Notes under the pieces: generated by a model
Told to the model about the DNA's origin: nothing
What the model saw: the letters and a program-made list of their open reading frames with translations, nothing else
Database searches by the model: none
Program-made: the position numbers and the translations under genes
Source: RI-153 sp041391225
GTDB taxonomy: Bacteria > Chloroflexota > Anaerolineae > Caldilineales > Caldilineaceae
Direction of reading: 5' to 3'
NCBI GenBank assembly: GCA_041391225.1
Contig: JAWKOL010000013.1
Span: forward strand, 62,001 to 126,000
DNA length: 64,000 nucleotides
Shown here: positions 46,998 to 55,176 of the stretch, in pieces
How positions within the stretch are numbered: position 1 is the first letter of the stretch
Layout of the letters: each line of letters opens with the position of its first letter

Positions 46998-48148
46998 TCC
47001 AAACACCCACCGCTGCGCCGCTCTACCGCCCCACCTGGCTGGAAATCGACCTCGCCGCGCTGCGCAACAACGTGCAACTGCTACGCCGTCACGTGGGCGC
47101 AGATCGCACGCTCTTCGCCGTGGTCAAGGCCAACGCCTACGGGCATGGCGCCACGCTCATCGCGCCTGCGGCCCTTGCCGCCGGCGCCGACCGGCTGGCC
47201 GTAGCCGCGGTCAACGAAGCCATCGAGCTGCGTCAGGCCGGCATCGACGCGCCCATCCTGGTGATGGGCTACACACCGGGTTGGCAGGCCGAGGCGCTAC
47301 TCCGCTACGATCTAACCGCCGTCCTCTACGATTTGGAGGTCGCCCGTCACTTCGACGCCGCGGCCCGCGCCCAAGGACAGCGCATCCGCGTCCACGTCAA
47401 AGTGGACACCGGGATGCGCCGCCTTGGCCTCTTCCCCGCCGACACGCCGGCCTTCCTGACCGAAACCGCACAATTGCCTGGGCTGGACGTGGAAGGTCTC
47501 TACACCCACTTCAGCACCGCCGACGACGCCGACAAGTCCCACACCCAGCAGCAGCTTGCGCAACTCGAAGCGCTCCTCGGCACCCTCACCGCCCAGGACC
47601 GGCGACCACGGCTGGTCCACAGCGCCAACCTGCGGCCACGCTCACGGTGACCGGCAGCCACTTCAACGGCGTGCGCTGCGGCATTTCGATTTACGGCCTG
47701 CACCCCAGCCCCGAAGCGTCGCTGCCGACGGGATTCCGTCCTGTGCTGCGGTGGGTGGCGCAGGTGGCGCAGGTCAAGGCGCTGGCGGCGGGCGATGCGG
47801 TCTCCTACGGCAACACCTACATCGCCGACCGCGCGCACCATTGCCGTCATCCCCGTGGGGCTACGCCGACGGCTTCCCGCGCAGCCCGCGCACGTGGGGT
47901 CACGTCCTTGTTGGCGGGCAATTTGCGCCGATCCGTGGCCGCGTCTGCATGGATCAGACCATGATCGACGTCACCGAGATTTTGGAAGACGGTGGATCTG
48001 TGCGCGCGGGCGACGAAGTCGTGCTCATCGGCGCCAGGGGATGAGCGTCCGCGCGGAGGACGTCGCCGCCCAATTGGAAACGATCAACTACGAAGTCGTC
48101 AGCCGTCTCATGGCGCGGCTGCTGCGGATAGTGGTGATTAGTGATTAG
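46994..48148 (+). CDS. alr: Alanine racemase (frameshifted in this sequence)
   Basis: PLP-dependent conversion of L- to D-alanine for peptidoglycan. The N-terminal TIM barrel is clear: PTWLEIDLAALRNNV, then the PLP lysine in VVKANAYGHGA near residue 43. HVKVDTGMRRLG and THFSTADDAD follow. The C-terminal domain includes VRCGISIYGLHP, the TIAVIPVGYADGFPR segment and RGRVCMDQTMIDVT, with the catalytic-Tyr region preserved. Four indels are needed, near 47630, 47833, 47862 and 48040, to read it through. The end INYEVVSRLMARL is family-typical, then the stop falls inside a GATTAG repeat immediately before a MITE-like element. The gene is essential in most bacteria and codons are conserved, so sequence error is likelier than true loss. 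Confidence 0.88.
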
Positions 48149-48149
48149 T

Positions 48150-48271
48150 CAATGTCATTAAGTTAAGCGCGGAGTGAGCACCCCAGGTGCGGGTCTACAC
48201 GAGTACAGCCGCACGAGGGCGTGCTTTCTCCGCGGATTTTCGACGGTTGGTCGCTTAACTTAATGACATTG
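48150..48271. mobile_element. 122-bp MITE-like element with 20-bp terminal inverted repeats
   Basis: CAATGTCATTAAGTTAAGCG at 48150-48169 and its exact complement at 48252-48271 bound a 122-bp element with no ORF. The interior adds nested stems (CGCGGAG/CTCCGCG, GCAC/GTGC, TGCGG/CCGCA), so the whole folds as one structure. GGTGATTAGTGATT lies on both sides, which could be a duplicated target or just the local GATTAG repeat. It begins one base after the alr stop codon. Confidence 0.75.
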
Positions 48272-48405
48272 GGTGATTAGTGATTGGTGATTGGGTCCCT
48301 GGTGAGCGCACGAATTCTCGATCCTTGATGGTGCAACACCATGTCGAACGCTCATCCCTTCGCCAATAGACCACCCAATCACCACTCACAAATCACCAAT
48401 CACTC
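48272..48405. repeat. GATTGG-type paired repeat before endonuclease III
   Basis: GGTGATTAGTGATTGGTGAT from 48272 faces complementary CCAATCACCACTCACAAATC-type units near 48373-48402 across a loop of about 80 bases. The MITE-like element has landed at the left arm. Confidence 0.6.
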
Positions 48406-48420
48406 ACCGGAGGTGAACAC

Positions 48421-49089
48421 TTGCAAAAGAAAGCGGAGTTTGTCTACGCGGCGTTGGTGGAAGCCTACGGTGAGCCGGCGTGGAAGCCCGGCGAAGATCC
48501 TGTAGACGAGCTGATCTGGACGATCCTCAGCGCCAACACCAACGACACAAACAGCGGGCGCGCTTTTCACACCCTCAAGGAACGTTTCGGCGACGACTGG
48601 GATGCCGTGCGCACTGCCCCGTTGGATGCGGTCAAAGACGCCATCCGCGTGGCGGGGATGTACAACCAGAAGGCCCCCAACCTCGTCGCCTCGCTGGAGA
48701 AGCTCAAGCAAGAACGCGGACAGTACAGCTTGGACGATCTGCCCGAAATGCCCGTGGACGAAGCACAACGTTACCTGGAAAGCTTCCCCGGTGTTGGCCA
48801 CAAGACGGCCAGCATTGTGTTACTCTTCTGCTTCAACATGGCCGCCTTCCCCGTAGACACCCAAATCCAGCGCCAAACCCAGCGCCTTGGCCTCAGCGAC
48901 CGCAAAGCTTCCCCGGCCAAGATCAAAGCGATCTGGGAGTCACTGCTGCCGCCGGAAACGTTCTACGCGCTGCACCTCAACCTGATCCGTCATGGCCGCG
49001 AGATCTGCGATGCACGCAACCCGCGCTGCGAACTCTGCGTACTCCAGACACAGTGTGACTACTTTCAGGGCAAAAATGAGTGGGGATAA
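48421..49089 (+). CDS. nth: Endonuclease III-type DNA glycosylase/AP lyase
   Basis: A 222-residue HhH-GPD base-excision repair glycosylase. The helix-hairpin-helix ESFPGVGHKTASIVL near residue 120 supplies the catalytic Lys, and the catalytic Asp lies in AFPVDTQIQR. The C-terminal [4Fe-4S] cluster has the exact C-x6-C-x2-C-x5-C spacing (C-DARNPR-C-EL-C-VLQTQ-C). It removes oxidised pyrimidines. The start is TTG at 48421, supported by GGAGGTG six bases upstream; there is no competing ATG. Activity as a classic Nth versus a broader Nth-like enzyme cannot be told apart here. The gene is intact. Confidence 0.93.
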   Translation: MQKKAEFVYAALVEAYGEPAWKPGEDPVDELIWTILSANTNDTNSGRAFHTLKERFGDDWDAVRTAPLDAVKDAIRVAGMYNQKAPNLVASLEKLKQERGQYSLDDLPEMPVDEAQRYLESFPGVGHKTASIVLLFCFNMAAFPVDTQIQRQTQRLGLSDRKASPAKIKAIWESLLPPETFYALHLNLIRHGREICDARNPRCELCVLQTQCDYFQGKNEWG

Positions 49090-49139
49090 AGACAATGAGG
49101 GGGATAAAGACGAGGAAGAATGATCGACGAAGGAAAGAG

Positions 49140-49217
49140 GAGAGGGACACGGATTTCAGGATTTCCAGGACGGCGGACTTTCCTGTCCTGCGAATCCCCG
49201 CAATCCGTGTCCCTCTC
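49140..49217. repeat. 78-bp palindromic repeat
   Basis: Perfect 16-bp arms GAGAGGGACACGGATT (49140-49155) and AATCCGTGTCCCTCTC (49202-49217), with further partial complementarity (CAGGA/TCCTG) inside. It lies in the nth-rpsT convergent gap, which holds no gene. Confidence 0.85.
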
Positions 49218-49246
49218 TTATGTTCTCCGCGTTCAGCGCCGAGTAC

Positions 49247-49280
49247 GCAAAAAGGCCACCACGGGTGTGGTAGCCTTTGC
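49247..49280 (-). terminator. Terminator of rpsT
   Basis: On the minus strand a stem of about 14 bp (GCAAAGGCTACCAC with GTGGTGGCCTTTTTGC, GU-containing) ends in a T-run, 70 bases past the rpsT stop. Confidence 0.8.
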
Positions 49281-49350
49281 GTTTACAGCTTGGTTTTCAG
49301 TCTACGCATTGACGCCTGAATGTTGGCGACGTCTGCGGTGCATCCGAAGC

Positions 49351-49620
49351 TTACGCCTCGGCGCCGACCTTGTGCAGGGCGTGCATCAGGCGGCTCTTGC
49401 GGCGGGCGGCGTTGTTGCTGTGGATCACACCCTTCTGCGCAGCCTTGTCCAGCGCCTTCACGGCCTTGGCCACGGCTTCATTGGCGCCGGCGTCACCGGC
49501 TTCGATCAACGCGCGGGCCTTCTTCACGGCGGTGCGGGCGCTGCTGCGGTACACACGATTGCGGGTGTAGCGCTTTTCGGCCTGTCGCGCACGCTTCTCA
49601 GCAGATTTTGTATTCGGCAT
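49351..49620 (-). CDS. rpsT: 30S ribosomal protein S20
   Basis: An 89-residue small-subunit protein binding 16S rRNA. The N-terminus MPNTKSAEKRARQAEKR is diagnostic, followed by basic helices (RSSARTAVKKARALIEAG) and the conserved KGVIHSNNAARRKSRLM end. Length matches the family. The start at 49620 is preceded by AAGGGAAG, and an extended -10 lies about 108 bases upstream. It is monocistronic, with its own terminator. Confidence 0.97.
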   Translation of the reverse strand: MPNTKSAEKRARQAEKRYTRNRVYRSSARTAVKKARALIEAGDAGANEAVAKAVKALDKAAQKGVIHSNNAARRKSRLMHALHKVGAEA

Positions 49621-49727
49621 GTCAACTTCCCTTCTGGATCGAACCTGCGGCGCAGGCACTGTTCAATGCGATATTGATATAGACAGATAATTGCTGTGTA
49701 AATGGGATGTTCAGTCCACAAGCGTAA

Positions 49728-49736
49728 ATCTTAGCA
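49728..49736 (-). promoter_or_regulatory. Extended -10 promoter upstream of rpsT
   Basis: TGCTAAGAT on the minus strand, with TG one base before the hexamer, about 108 bases before the rpsT ATG. It gives a leader long enough for autoregulation by S20, as known in other bacteria. Confidence 0.5.
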
Positions 49737-49753
49737 AAGACAGGTGGATTTGT

Positions 49754-50496
49754 CTAATTCTCGGGCGGGTGATCAGGTGCTGGATTTTGCGCCGCTGTCG
49801 CCATCCCCCGCTGCCGACGTCGCTCCGTCTCTGTGCGCAGGACGTCGCGGAACGCTTCCTCCAGGTAGGGGAACGCCAGCCACACCGACGCCGCCCCAAA
49901 CAGCGCCCCGGTGACAGTGCGCAGCCACCAGTGCTGCTGCGCAGGCCAATCAGTTGTGTCCCCCCGTCCAGCGCAATGGGGATGAGGAAGAGCGCGTAGA
50001 TCTTCAACCCCGGCGAACGCGCTCGCCGCCGTACAAAGGCGAAGAGCAGCCCCGTCAACAGTACAGCGCCATAGATTGCCACATCACGCTGGCAGATCGC
50101 CACCTTGTAGCCGGTAGACTCATTGCCCACAAAATAACGTTGTTGAAGCAGATTCAGCCCTGGCGTCATCCCCTGTGCTTCCAACGACTCAAGGCTGTAA
50201 AACGGCTCCTGGCCAAAGAGAAAGTAGCTGTGATCGGGCAATTGATGACAGGCGAACGAGTAGATCCCGTAGATCGCCTGCGCTGGGCGCGTCCAACCCA
50301 AAGAGAGGAACGTCGGCGCCATGAAGGGGAGCAGCAGATACAACGCCATCGCCGTGTTGATCAGCGCCAGCCAATGGCGAGCAATGCCCGTCACCAGCTG
50401 GTCGGCGCCCTTCGCCAGGCGGCTGCGCGTCAACTCTGCGCCCTGCGCGCCGGCGTACATATTCTCCGTATTTTGTGGTCGATTCTCCTGAGACAT
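49754..50496 (-). CDS. DUF2085 family membrane protein (frameshifted at the C-terminus)
   Basis: A membrane protein of about 247 residues with four predicted helices, resembling the DUF2085 family by its YSFACHQLPDHSYFLFG and VAICQRDVAIYGAV motifs (Cys-His and Cys-Gln-Arg-Asp), which suggest metal or redox binding. Function is unknown. The start at 50496 is the first ATG without upstream junk. One base is missing near 49933: the conserved RSSNWWLRTVTGALFG continues in the next frame and ends ...DHPPEN at 49754. The 16 kb region it heads is otherwise cytochrome-related, so a respiratory role is possible but not shown. Confidence 0.7.
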
Positions 50497-50520
50497 CCGG
50501 TGATTCTCCCTAACAATCAA

Positions 50521-50573
50521 TCGTGTGCGTGGTCCAATCGCCCAATCTCACGATCACCCAATCTCTACTGCTA
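50521..50573. repeat. GATTGG-type repeat (single arm)
   Basis: CCAATCGCCCAATCTCACGA and the following CACCCAATCTC match one arm of the repeat family seen at 12.5 and 60.0 kb. No facing arm is present in this 90-base gap. Confidence 0.5.
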
Positions 50574-50588
50574 AAACAACGACAACGC

Positions 50589-50846
50589 CTACGCGCTCTC
50601 CGCCAGCCGCTGCAACTCGCGCCGCAACACAATCTGGCTGATCGGCGCCTTCAACGTCACCGTTTCGGCGCCTGTTGCGATCTCTACGACGGGGATCTCC
50701 AAAAAGTAGCGGGCGTGGAGCGATTCGTCGCCGGTGATATCCTGCGTCGCCAGCGAGAAGTTGAACTTCCACTGTAAATCGTCTAATTCCTGGCCAACGG
50801 CCTCACACAGCAAGCAGTCGGGCTTGGTGTAGAACGTCACACGCAT
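50589..50846 (-). CDS. Glutaredoxin-like thiol protein
   Basis: An 85-residue thioredoxin-fold protein of the glutaredoxin-like (DUF836) family, starting MRVTFYTKPDCLLCEAV with a CxxC active site. A cis-Pro segment (YFLEIPVVEI) and a C-terminal helix complete the fold. Such proteins shuttle electrons to, or maintain, thiols. It is next to TlpA- and CcdA-like genes and may belong to the same redox chain, but a terminator lies between it and tlpA (50873-50906), so it is probably transcribed separately. Confidence 0.85.
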   Translation of the reverse strand: MRVTFYTKPDCLLCEAVGQELDDLQWKFNFSLATQDITGDESLHARYFLEIPVVEIATGAETVTLKAPISQIVLRRELQRLAESA

Positions 50847-50872
50847 GGGGGGATCGGCTTTCTAGCTGTCAT

Positions 50873-50906
50873 AAAAAGCCAGGACAGGCCACTGACCTGT
50901 CCTGGC
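50873..50906 (-). terminator. Terminator after the TlpA-like gene
   Basis: On the minus strand an 11-bp perfect stem (GCCAGGACAGG with its complement) is followed by TTTTTAT, 27 bases beyond the preceding stop. Confidence 0.9.
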
Positions 50907-50932
50907 AGGGTATCTCGAAGTATCGAAGCGGC

Positions 50933-51505
50933 TTACCGGAGCTTGGCGACCTGTTCGGCCAGCAATGCAGGCGTCAGGATGCCGTCGACGCGGCCAACGA
51001 TCACACCGTCGGCGTCCACGAAAAGGGTGGTCGGCAGGCCGCGCACCGCATACGCCCGCTGTACATCGCCGTCCGTGTCCATCGGTACGGCCATCGTCAT
51101 TTCGAAGGCGTCGGCGAAAGGCGTCACCGTTTCCACGTCTTCCTGCACATTGACGGCGAGGACGGCGATCTCGGGGTGCTCGTGGTGTAGTTTCACCAGT
51201 TCGGGCATCTCCGCCCGGCAAGGACCGCACCACGTGGCCCAGAAGTTGATCACCGCGGGCCTGTCCAACGCCGACAGCGACGATCCCTCGTCACCGGGCA
51301 GCAGGAAAGCGAAGTCGGGGGCTGTCTTCCCCACCGAAGGGTCACCCTCGCCCAGCAGACGCGCTGCCGGATATCCTCGGCCCAGGCCGGTGGGGAAGGC
51401 ATCGAACGCAACCGGCGTGAAGTCCGCTTGCACGCTCGATCCCCCGCAGGCGGCAAGCACAAGCAGCGCCATACCCAGCAGCACAAGCTGTATGCGTCTT
51501 GTCAT
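50933..51505 (-). CDS. TlpA-like thiol-disulfide oxidoreductase lipoprotein
   Basis: A 190-residue exported thioredoxin-fold protein with lipobox LLVLAAC near residue 20 and active site NFWATWCGPCRAEMP near residue 92, typical of TlpA/ResA. The cis-Pro is in VRGLPTTLFVD. In System I cytochrome maturation a TlpA/ResA-type protein keeps apocytochrome haem-binding cysteines reduced, receiving electrons from CcdA. Its ATG follows the CcdA stop by only a few bases, supporting an operon. A terminator follows. It is not fused to other domains. Confidence 0.92.
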   Translation of the reverse strand: MTRRIQLVLLGMALLVLAACGGSSVQADFTPVAFDAFPTGLGRGYPAARLLGEGDPSVGKTAPDFAFLLPGDEGSSLSALDRPAVINFWATWCGPCRAEMPELVKLHHEHPEIAVLAVNVQEDVETVTPFADAFEMTMAVPMDTDGDVQRAYAVRGLPTTLFVDADGVIVGRVDGILTPALLAEQVAKLR

Positions 51506-51509
51506 CGCG

Positions 51510-52421
51510 TTACTTGACGCTGCTGCTGTTCAGCGATGCGCCGCTGAGGTAGCCGATGTAGGCTGGCACCAGCGGCAACACACACGGGCTGACGAAGCTG
51601 ATCAGGCCAGCGATGAAGGCCAGCGGCATGGCGCTCACCAGGCTGGGATCGAAGATGTCCACTGTGCCAAAGTTGCCCGAAATACTCTCTTCCACCGCGA
51701 AGACAAACTCATTCAACCCGGCAAACGTCGTCGTCAGCCGCTGCAACTGCTGCGACCAAAGCAACCAGGCCACCACCAGCAGGAAGATGCCACTGATCAC
51801 GCTCACCACATTGGCATAGCGGTTGAGCTTGCGCAACACGCCTGTGGCCTGCCCGAACGCCGCTCCGGTGATCAGAAACGGTATCCCCAACCCCAAGCTG
51901 TAGACGGCCAGCAGCAGCGATCCTTGCCACACGGTGGTGGCCGACGTGGCCAGAATGATAATACTGGACAAGATCGGCCCGATACACGGCACCCAGCCGG
52001 CGCTGAAGCTCATGCCCATGAGCACACTGCTCAGGTAGCCCCAGTTACGCTTGACGTTGTGCATCTCGGTGACGCGACGCTCGGTGTAGAGCAGCGTGTT
52101 GAAGAAGTTGAGCACATCCACCAGCGCCTGCGCCGCCGGGTTGGTGTTCAGATCTGCGCGGCTGGAGATAAAATTCACCAGCCAACGGAAAACGCCAAGC
52201 GTCACCAGTGCAAAGACGAAGAGCAGCACGGCGCCGAACTTCTGCAACAGCGGCAAGTACTGGTTGAGGCCGTGCCCAAGCAGCACCACCAGCGGCCCGA
52301 AGATCAGCGTAAAGACGATGCCGAAGCCGACAACAAATGCCACGGCATGAAGGAACGTAGTCGAACGGCTCACCGGCTTCGACGTAGCCGTCTTTTTTGG
52401 GGGAGAAACAGCCTGCGCCAT
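51510..52421 (-). CDS. ccdA: CcdA-like thiol-electron membrane transporter, apparently circularly permuted
   Basis: CcdA/DsbD-beta family proteins pass cytoplasmic thiol electrons across the membrane through two cysteines. Here the protein begins with helices normally second (FLHAVAFVVGFGIVFTLIFG) and continues through the second-repeat cysteine motif FSAGWVPCIGPILSS and the LRKLNRYANVVSVISG helices. It then ends with AFIAGLISFVSPCVLPLVPA, which in CcdA is normally the first helix. Both cysteines (VPC and SPC) are kept. Moving helix 1 to the end of a six-helix fold with both ends on the same face stays topologically possible. The frame is uninterrupted. ATG 52421 is preceded by AAAGGATTGTGGT, so the N-terminus is a real start. 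Misassembly remains an alternative. Confidence 0.8.
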   Translation of the reverse strand: MAQAVSPPKKTATSKPVSRSTTFLHAVAFVVGFGIVFTLIFGPLVVLLGHGLNQYLPLLQKFGAVLLFVFALVTLGVFRWLVNFISSRADLNTNPAAQALVDVLNFFNTLLYTERRVTEMHNVKRNWGYLSSVLMGMSFSAGWVPCIGPILSSIIILATSATTVWQGSLLLAVYSLGLGIPFLITGAAFGQATGVLRKLNRYANVVSVISGIFLLVVAWLLWSQQLQRLTTTFAGLNEFVFAVEESISGNFGTVDIFDPSLVSAMPLAFIAGLISFVSPCVLPLVPAYIGYLSGASLNSSSVK

Positions 52422-52440
52422 ACCACAATCCTTTCGACGG

Positions 52441-52543
52441 AGAAGAAATGAATGATGAATGAAGATTGATGATTGTGTAGAGGTTACCAATTCAGGATTG
52501 GCAACCTCTACACAATCGTTGTTCTTCATTCATTTTTCATATC
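52441..52543. repeat. Hairpin repeat in the ccdA leader
   Basis: Perfect 15-bp arms GATTGTGTAGAGGTT (52471-52485) and AACCTCTACACAATC (52503-52517) are flanked by further GAATGA/TCATTC complementarity. A relative of the outer GAATGAAGAA arms lies at 53.55 kb. Confidence 0.8.
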
Positions 52544-52576
52544 TATCCCGTTCTAGAAGTAATCGCCCCTACGTCG

Positions 52577-52717
52577 CTAGCGGTTGCGGCGCTCGGACAC
52601 CTGCTCTTCGAGCATGGTGATTTCCTGCTCCAGTTTGCGTTGGCGGGAAAGCATGAAAACCACGTAGAGCGTCACCAACAACCACAGAATGATAAATGCA
52701 GCAGCTAGATAGGCCAT
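52577..52717 (-). CDS. ccmD: CcmD-like small haem-exporter subunit
   Basis: A 46-residue protein: one N-terminal membrane helix (AAAFIILWLLVTLYVVFML) followed by a charged coil (RQRKLEQEITMLEEQ), the classic CcmD layout. CcmD stabilises CcmC and helps release holo-CcmE. Its ATG is one base after the TAA of ccmC. Its size and position directly after ccmC make the call firm despite low sequence conservation in the family. Confidence 0.85.
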   Translation of the reverse strand: MAYLAAAFIILWLLVTLYVVFMLSRQRKLEQEITMLEEQVSERRNR

Positions 52718-52718
52718 T

Positions 52719-53480
52719 TTAGTACAGCGCCTCCCGCAGTTCGTCTACGCGTGCCTCAAGGCGCAGTTGGCGCCAGCGATGCAGCATCAGAGCGGCAAAT
52801 AGAATCGTAAAACTGATAGATGCAATCATCAATGTCTGCCCCATCGACGGGCCGATGCCGCTGAAGCTACCTTCGGCTTCACCGTTGCTGCCGTTGGTCA
52901 TCACAGGGTGAATGGAGCGCCACAGGCGAGCACTGTAGTAGGTGAGCGGCACGCTCAAGAATGCGAAGAGCGCGTAGATGCTGGCGAAGCGCGCCCGAAC
53001 GTGCTGTTCATCCAGAGCGTTGCGGAAGAGGATGTAGGCCACATAGATCAACACCGTGATCGTGGCGGTGGTCAGGCGCGGATCCCATGTCCAGTAGGTG
53101 TTCCACGTGGGCTTGGCCCAAATGCTACCGCTGACCAAGATACCGACCCCAAAAACCGTACCCACTTCGACGCCGGCCAAGGCAACGCGATCCCACTCCA
53201 GCTTGCGGGTGACAAGATAGCCGATGCTGCCTACTACTGACACAACGAAGCCCCACAACGCCGCCACACAGACGCCGATGTGGAAGTAGAAGATACGCTG
53301 TGCAAATTGCTCATCACCGGCCAGGTTAACGGCGTCACCGGCATAGAGCAACGCAGCCCATACCGCCACAGCCATCGCCAGCGCCGCCAGCACATCCAGT
53401 GTGAGCAGTGGCGCGTACCACCGATCACGGCCTACAGCCAGCCCGCCCGAACGGGGCGCGGAAGAAACAGTTGAACTCAT
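52719..53480 (-). CDS. ccmC: CcmC-type haem export/delivery membrane protein
   Basis: A 253-residue six-helix membrane protein. The tryptophan-rich loop IWAKPTWNTYWTWDPRLTT (WWD-like) binds haem and flanking His residues (FHIGVCVAAL, RSIHPVM) are the expected axial ligands. It loads haem onto CcmE with CcmABD. ATG 53480 is used; a TTG two codons upstream is equally in frame. GGAGGG lies upstream. It is separated from ccmB by about 145 bases holding a repeat, but is in the same direction. Full-length. Confidence 0.93.
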   Translation of the reverse strand: MSSTVSSAPRSGGLAVGRDRWYAPLLTLDVLAALAMAVAVWAALLYAGDAVNLAGDEQFAQRIFYFHIGVCVAALWGFVVSVVGSIGYLVTRKLEWDRVALAGVEVGTVFGVGILVSGSIWAKPTWNTYWTWDPRLTTATITVLIYVAYILFRNALDEQHVRARFASIYALFAFLSVPLTYYSARLWRSIHPVMTNGSNGEAEGSFSGIGPSMGQTLMIASISFTILFAALMLHRWRQLRLEARVDELREALY

Positions 53481-53542
53481 GGTCAATGCCCTCCTCGAAA
53501 GTATGACGAATCATCACGTGTATCATCACGAGTAAAGAGTAC

Positions 53543-53620
53543 GGAATGAATGAAGAACAATGAATGAAGAATGCGCACACTCGACGTGATCTCTCTGTTC
53601 ATCATTCTTCATTCATGATC
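53543..53620. repeat. GAATGAAGAA hairpin repeat between ccmB and ccmC
   Basis: TGAATGAAGAATG (53561-53573) pairs exactly with CATTCTTCATTCA (53603-53615) around a 29-base loop, with a second GAATGAAGAA copy upstream. It interrupts an otherwise tight cluster. Confidence 0.8.
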
Positions 53621-53624
53621 ATTT

Positions 53625-54365
53625 TCAAGCAGTATCCCAGATCAGATCAAAAACCAGATAGGCGATCACCACGAACAGCAGATCATAGAGCGCCAGGATG
53701 CCCAGCCAGCGCCACAAGCTACTGGCCAGTTGACCGTCGATGGCGCCGGCGGTGAGCGCCGACCCCGCCGTGAACACTGGCAGCACCACAGGCAGCAGCA
53801 AGATGGGCAGCATCGTCTCCCGCGCCCGGCTGTTGGCGGTGAGGGCGGCGAAGAGCGTCCCCACGCCGGTGTAGCCCAGCGTACCCAGTAGCAGACCAGC
53901 CAACACCATGGGATGGAAGAGCGAAACGTCGAACAGAATCAGCAGCACCGGCAGCAGCAACACTTCCATGAGCAGCATGAAGAGCATGTTGGCGGCCAGT
54001 TTGCCGAAGTAGATGGCGCTGCGATCCATGGGCGCCATCAACAGCCCGGCTAGGGTGCCGCGGTCCACTTCGGCGCCGAAGGAGCGGTTCAGCCCCAACA
54101 CGCCCGCAAAGAGGATCACCACCCACAGGATGCCCGGCACCACCATGCTGGAGTTCGGTACGCGCAGATCAAAAGCCATGCCGAAGATCAACGCGCCCAA
54201 CAGGCCAAAGACGATCATCGTGCTGAAAACCTCTTTGCCGCGGATCTCGGCGCGCACTTCCTTCAAGAAGATCGCCCAGACTTTGCGCAAGAAGGCGCTC
54301 ACACCGCCGCCGGTGCGCATGGCCACAGGTTGTTCAGCCGGCAGAACCATCTGTTTTTGCGTCAT
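53625..54365 (-). CDS. ccmB: CcmB-type haem exporter permease
   Basis: A 246-residue permease with six membrane segments, beginning VWAIFLKEVRAEIRGKEVFSTM, the family signature, and containing LNRSFGAEVDRGTLAGLLMAP and LPVVLPVFTAGSALTAG. It pairs with CcmA as the haem-release ABC complex. The start at 54365 is used because it begins a few bases after the CcmA stop; the longer open frame is an artefact of the CcmA gene read in another frame. Intact. Confidence 0.95.
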   Translation of the reverse strand: MTQKQMVLPAEQPVAMRTGGGVSAFLRKVWAIFLKEVRAEIRGKEVFSTMIVFGLLGALIFGMAFDLRVPNSSMVVPGILWVVILFAGVLGLNRSFGAEVDRGTLAGLLMAPMDRSAIYFGKLAANMLFMLLMEVLLLPVLLILFDVSLFHPMVLAGLLLGTLGYTGVGTLFAALTANSRARETMLPILLLPVVLPVFTAGSALTAGAIDGQLASSLWRWLGILALYDLLFVVIAYLVFDLIWDTA

Positions 54366-54369
54366 CGCG

Positions 54370-55176
54370 TTAGCCAATCCAATGTTCGTAGCGTTCGCGC
54401 GCCGCTTCGTAATCGAGCGACGCGGTGGGGACCACCTCAGCGATGTCACCGTCGGCCAGGAAGGCCAGCCGATCCGCCCAATCCACCGCCCGCTCCAGGT
54501 GATGGGTGGTGAGCAGCACGGCGCGACGGCTACGGCGCAACGTAGACACCAGATCCGCCAGGTTGCGCGCGCTGACCCGATCCAGGCCGGTGTCCGGCTC
54601 ATCCAGCAGCAGCACCGGCGGATCGTGCAGGATCGCGCGACCAATCGCCAGGCGCTGCACCATGCCGCGGCTGTAGGTGCGCACAGGATCGTAGCGACGC
54701 GTCCACAGATCAACGGAGCGGAGCACGCTTTCGATGCGCGCCTCTACGTCGATCAGGTCGTACATGCTGCCGAAGAAACTCAGATTCTCCCAGCCGTTCA
54801 GGTTGTCATAGAGCAGGGGCGCATGGCCCACCATGCCCACGTAGCGGCGGATCTCGTGACTGGCCTTGGAGAGCGGCACCTGCCCCAGCCAGATGTCGCC
54901 GCGGGTGGGCTGATCGAGGCCGGCCACCATGCGCATGAGCGTGGTTTTGCCGGCGCCATTGGCGCCCAGCAGCGCCACCACTTCACCCGCTTCTACTTCA
55001 AAAGAGACGCCCTTGAGCACGCGTTTGCGCCCGTAGCGTTTCTCCAACTTGTCGACACGAATCAGCGGCTGAGAAGACGACGACACGGACCGCCCGTCCT
55101 GTGCAGCGGACGGCTGCGCGGGGCGGGTGGCGCCATTCTCGGGTGCGGTGGCTGTCATCGCCGTCTCTTTGCTCAT
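54370..55176 (-). CDS. ccmA: CcmA-type ABC ATPase
   Basis: A 268-residue ATPase: Walker A LLGANGAGKTTLMRM, signature RTYSRGMVQRLAIGRA, Walker B PVLLLDEPDTGLD and the switch His in LLTTHHLER. An N-terminal extension of ~45 Ser/Ala/Pro residues precedes the core. It powers release of holo-CcmE with CcmB. The start at 55176 overlaps the cytochrome stop by four bases (ATGA). The longer open frame joining it to the cytochrome comes from a frameshift near 55522 and is not a fusion. Confidence 0.95.
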   Translation of the reverse strand: MSKETAMTATAPENGATRPAQPSAAQDGRSVSSSSQPLIRVDKLEKRYGRKRVLKGVSFEVEAGEVVALLGANGAGKTTLMRMVAGLDQPTRGDIWLGQVPLSKASHEIRRYVGMVGHAPLLYDNLNGWENLSFFGSMYDLIDVEARIESVLRSVDLWTRRYDPVRTYSRGMVQRLAIGRAILHDPPVLLLDEPDTGLDRVSARNLADLVSTLRRSRRAVLLTTHHLERAVDWADRLAFLADGDIAEVVPTASLDYEAARERYEHWIG

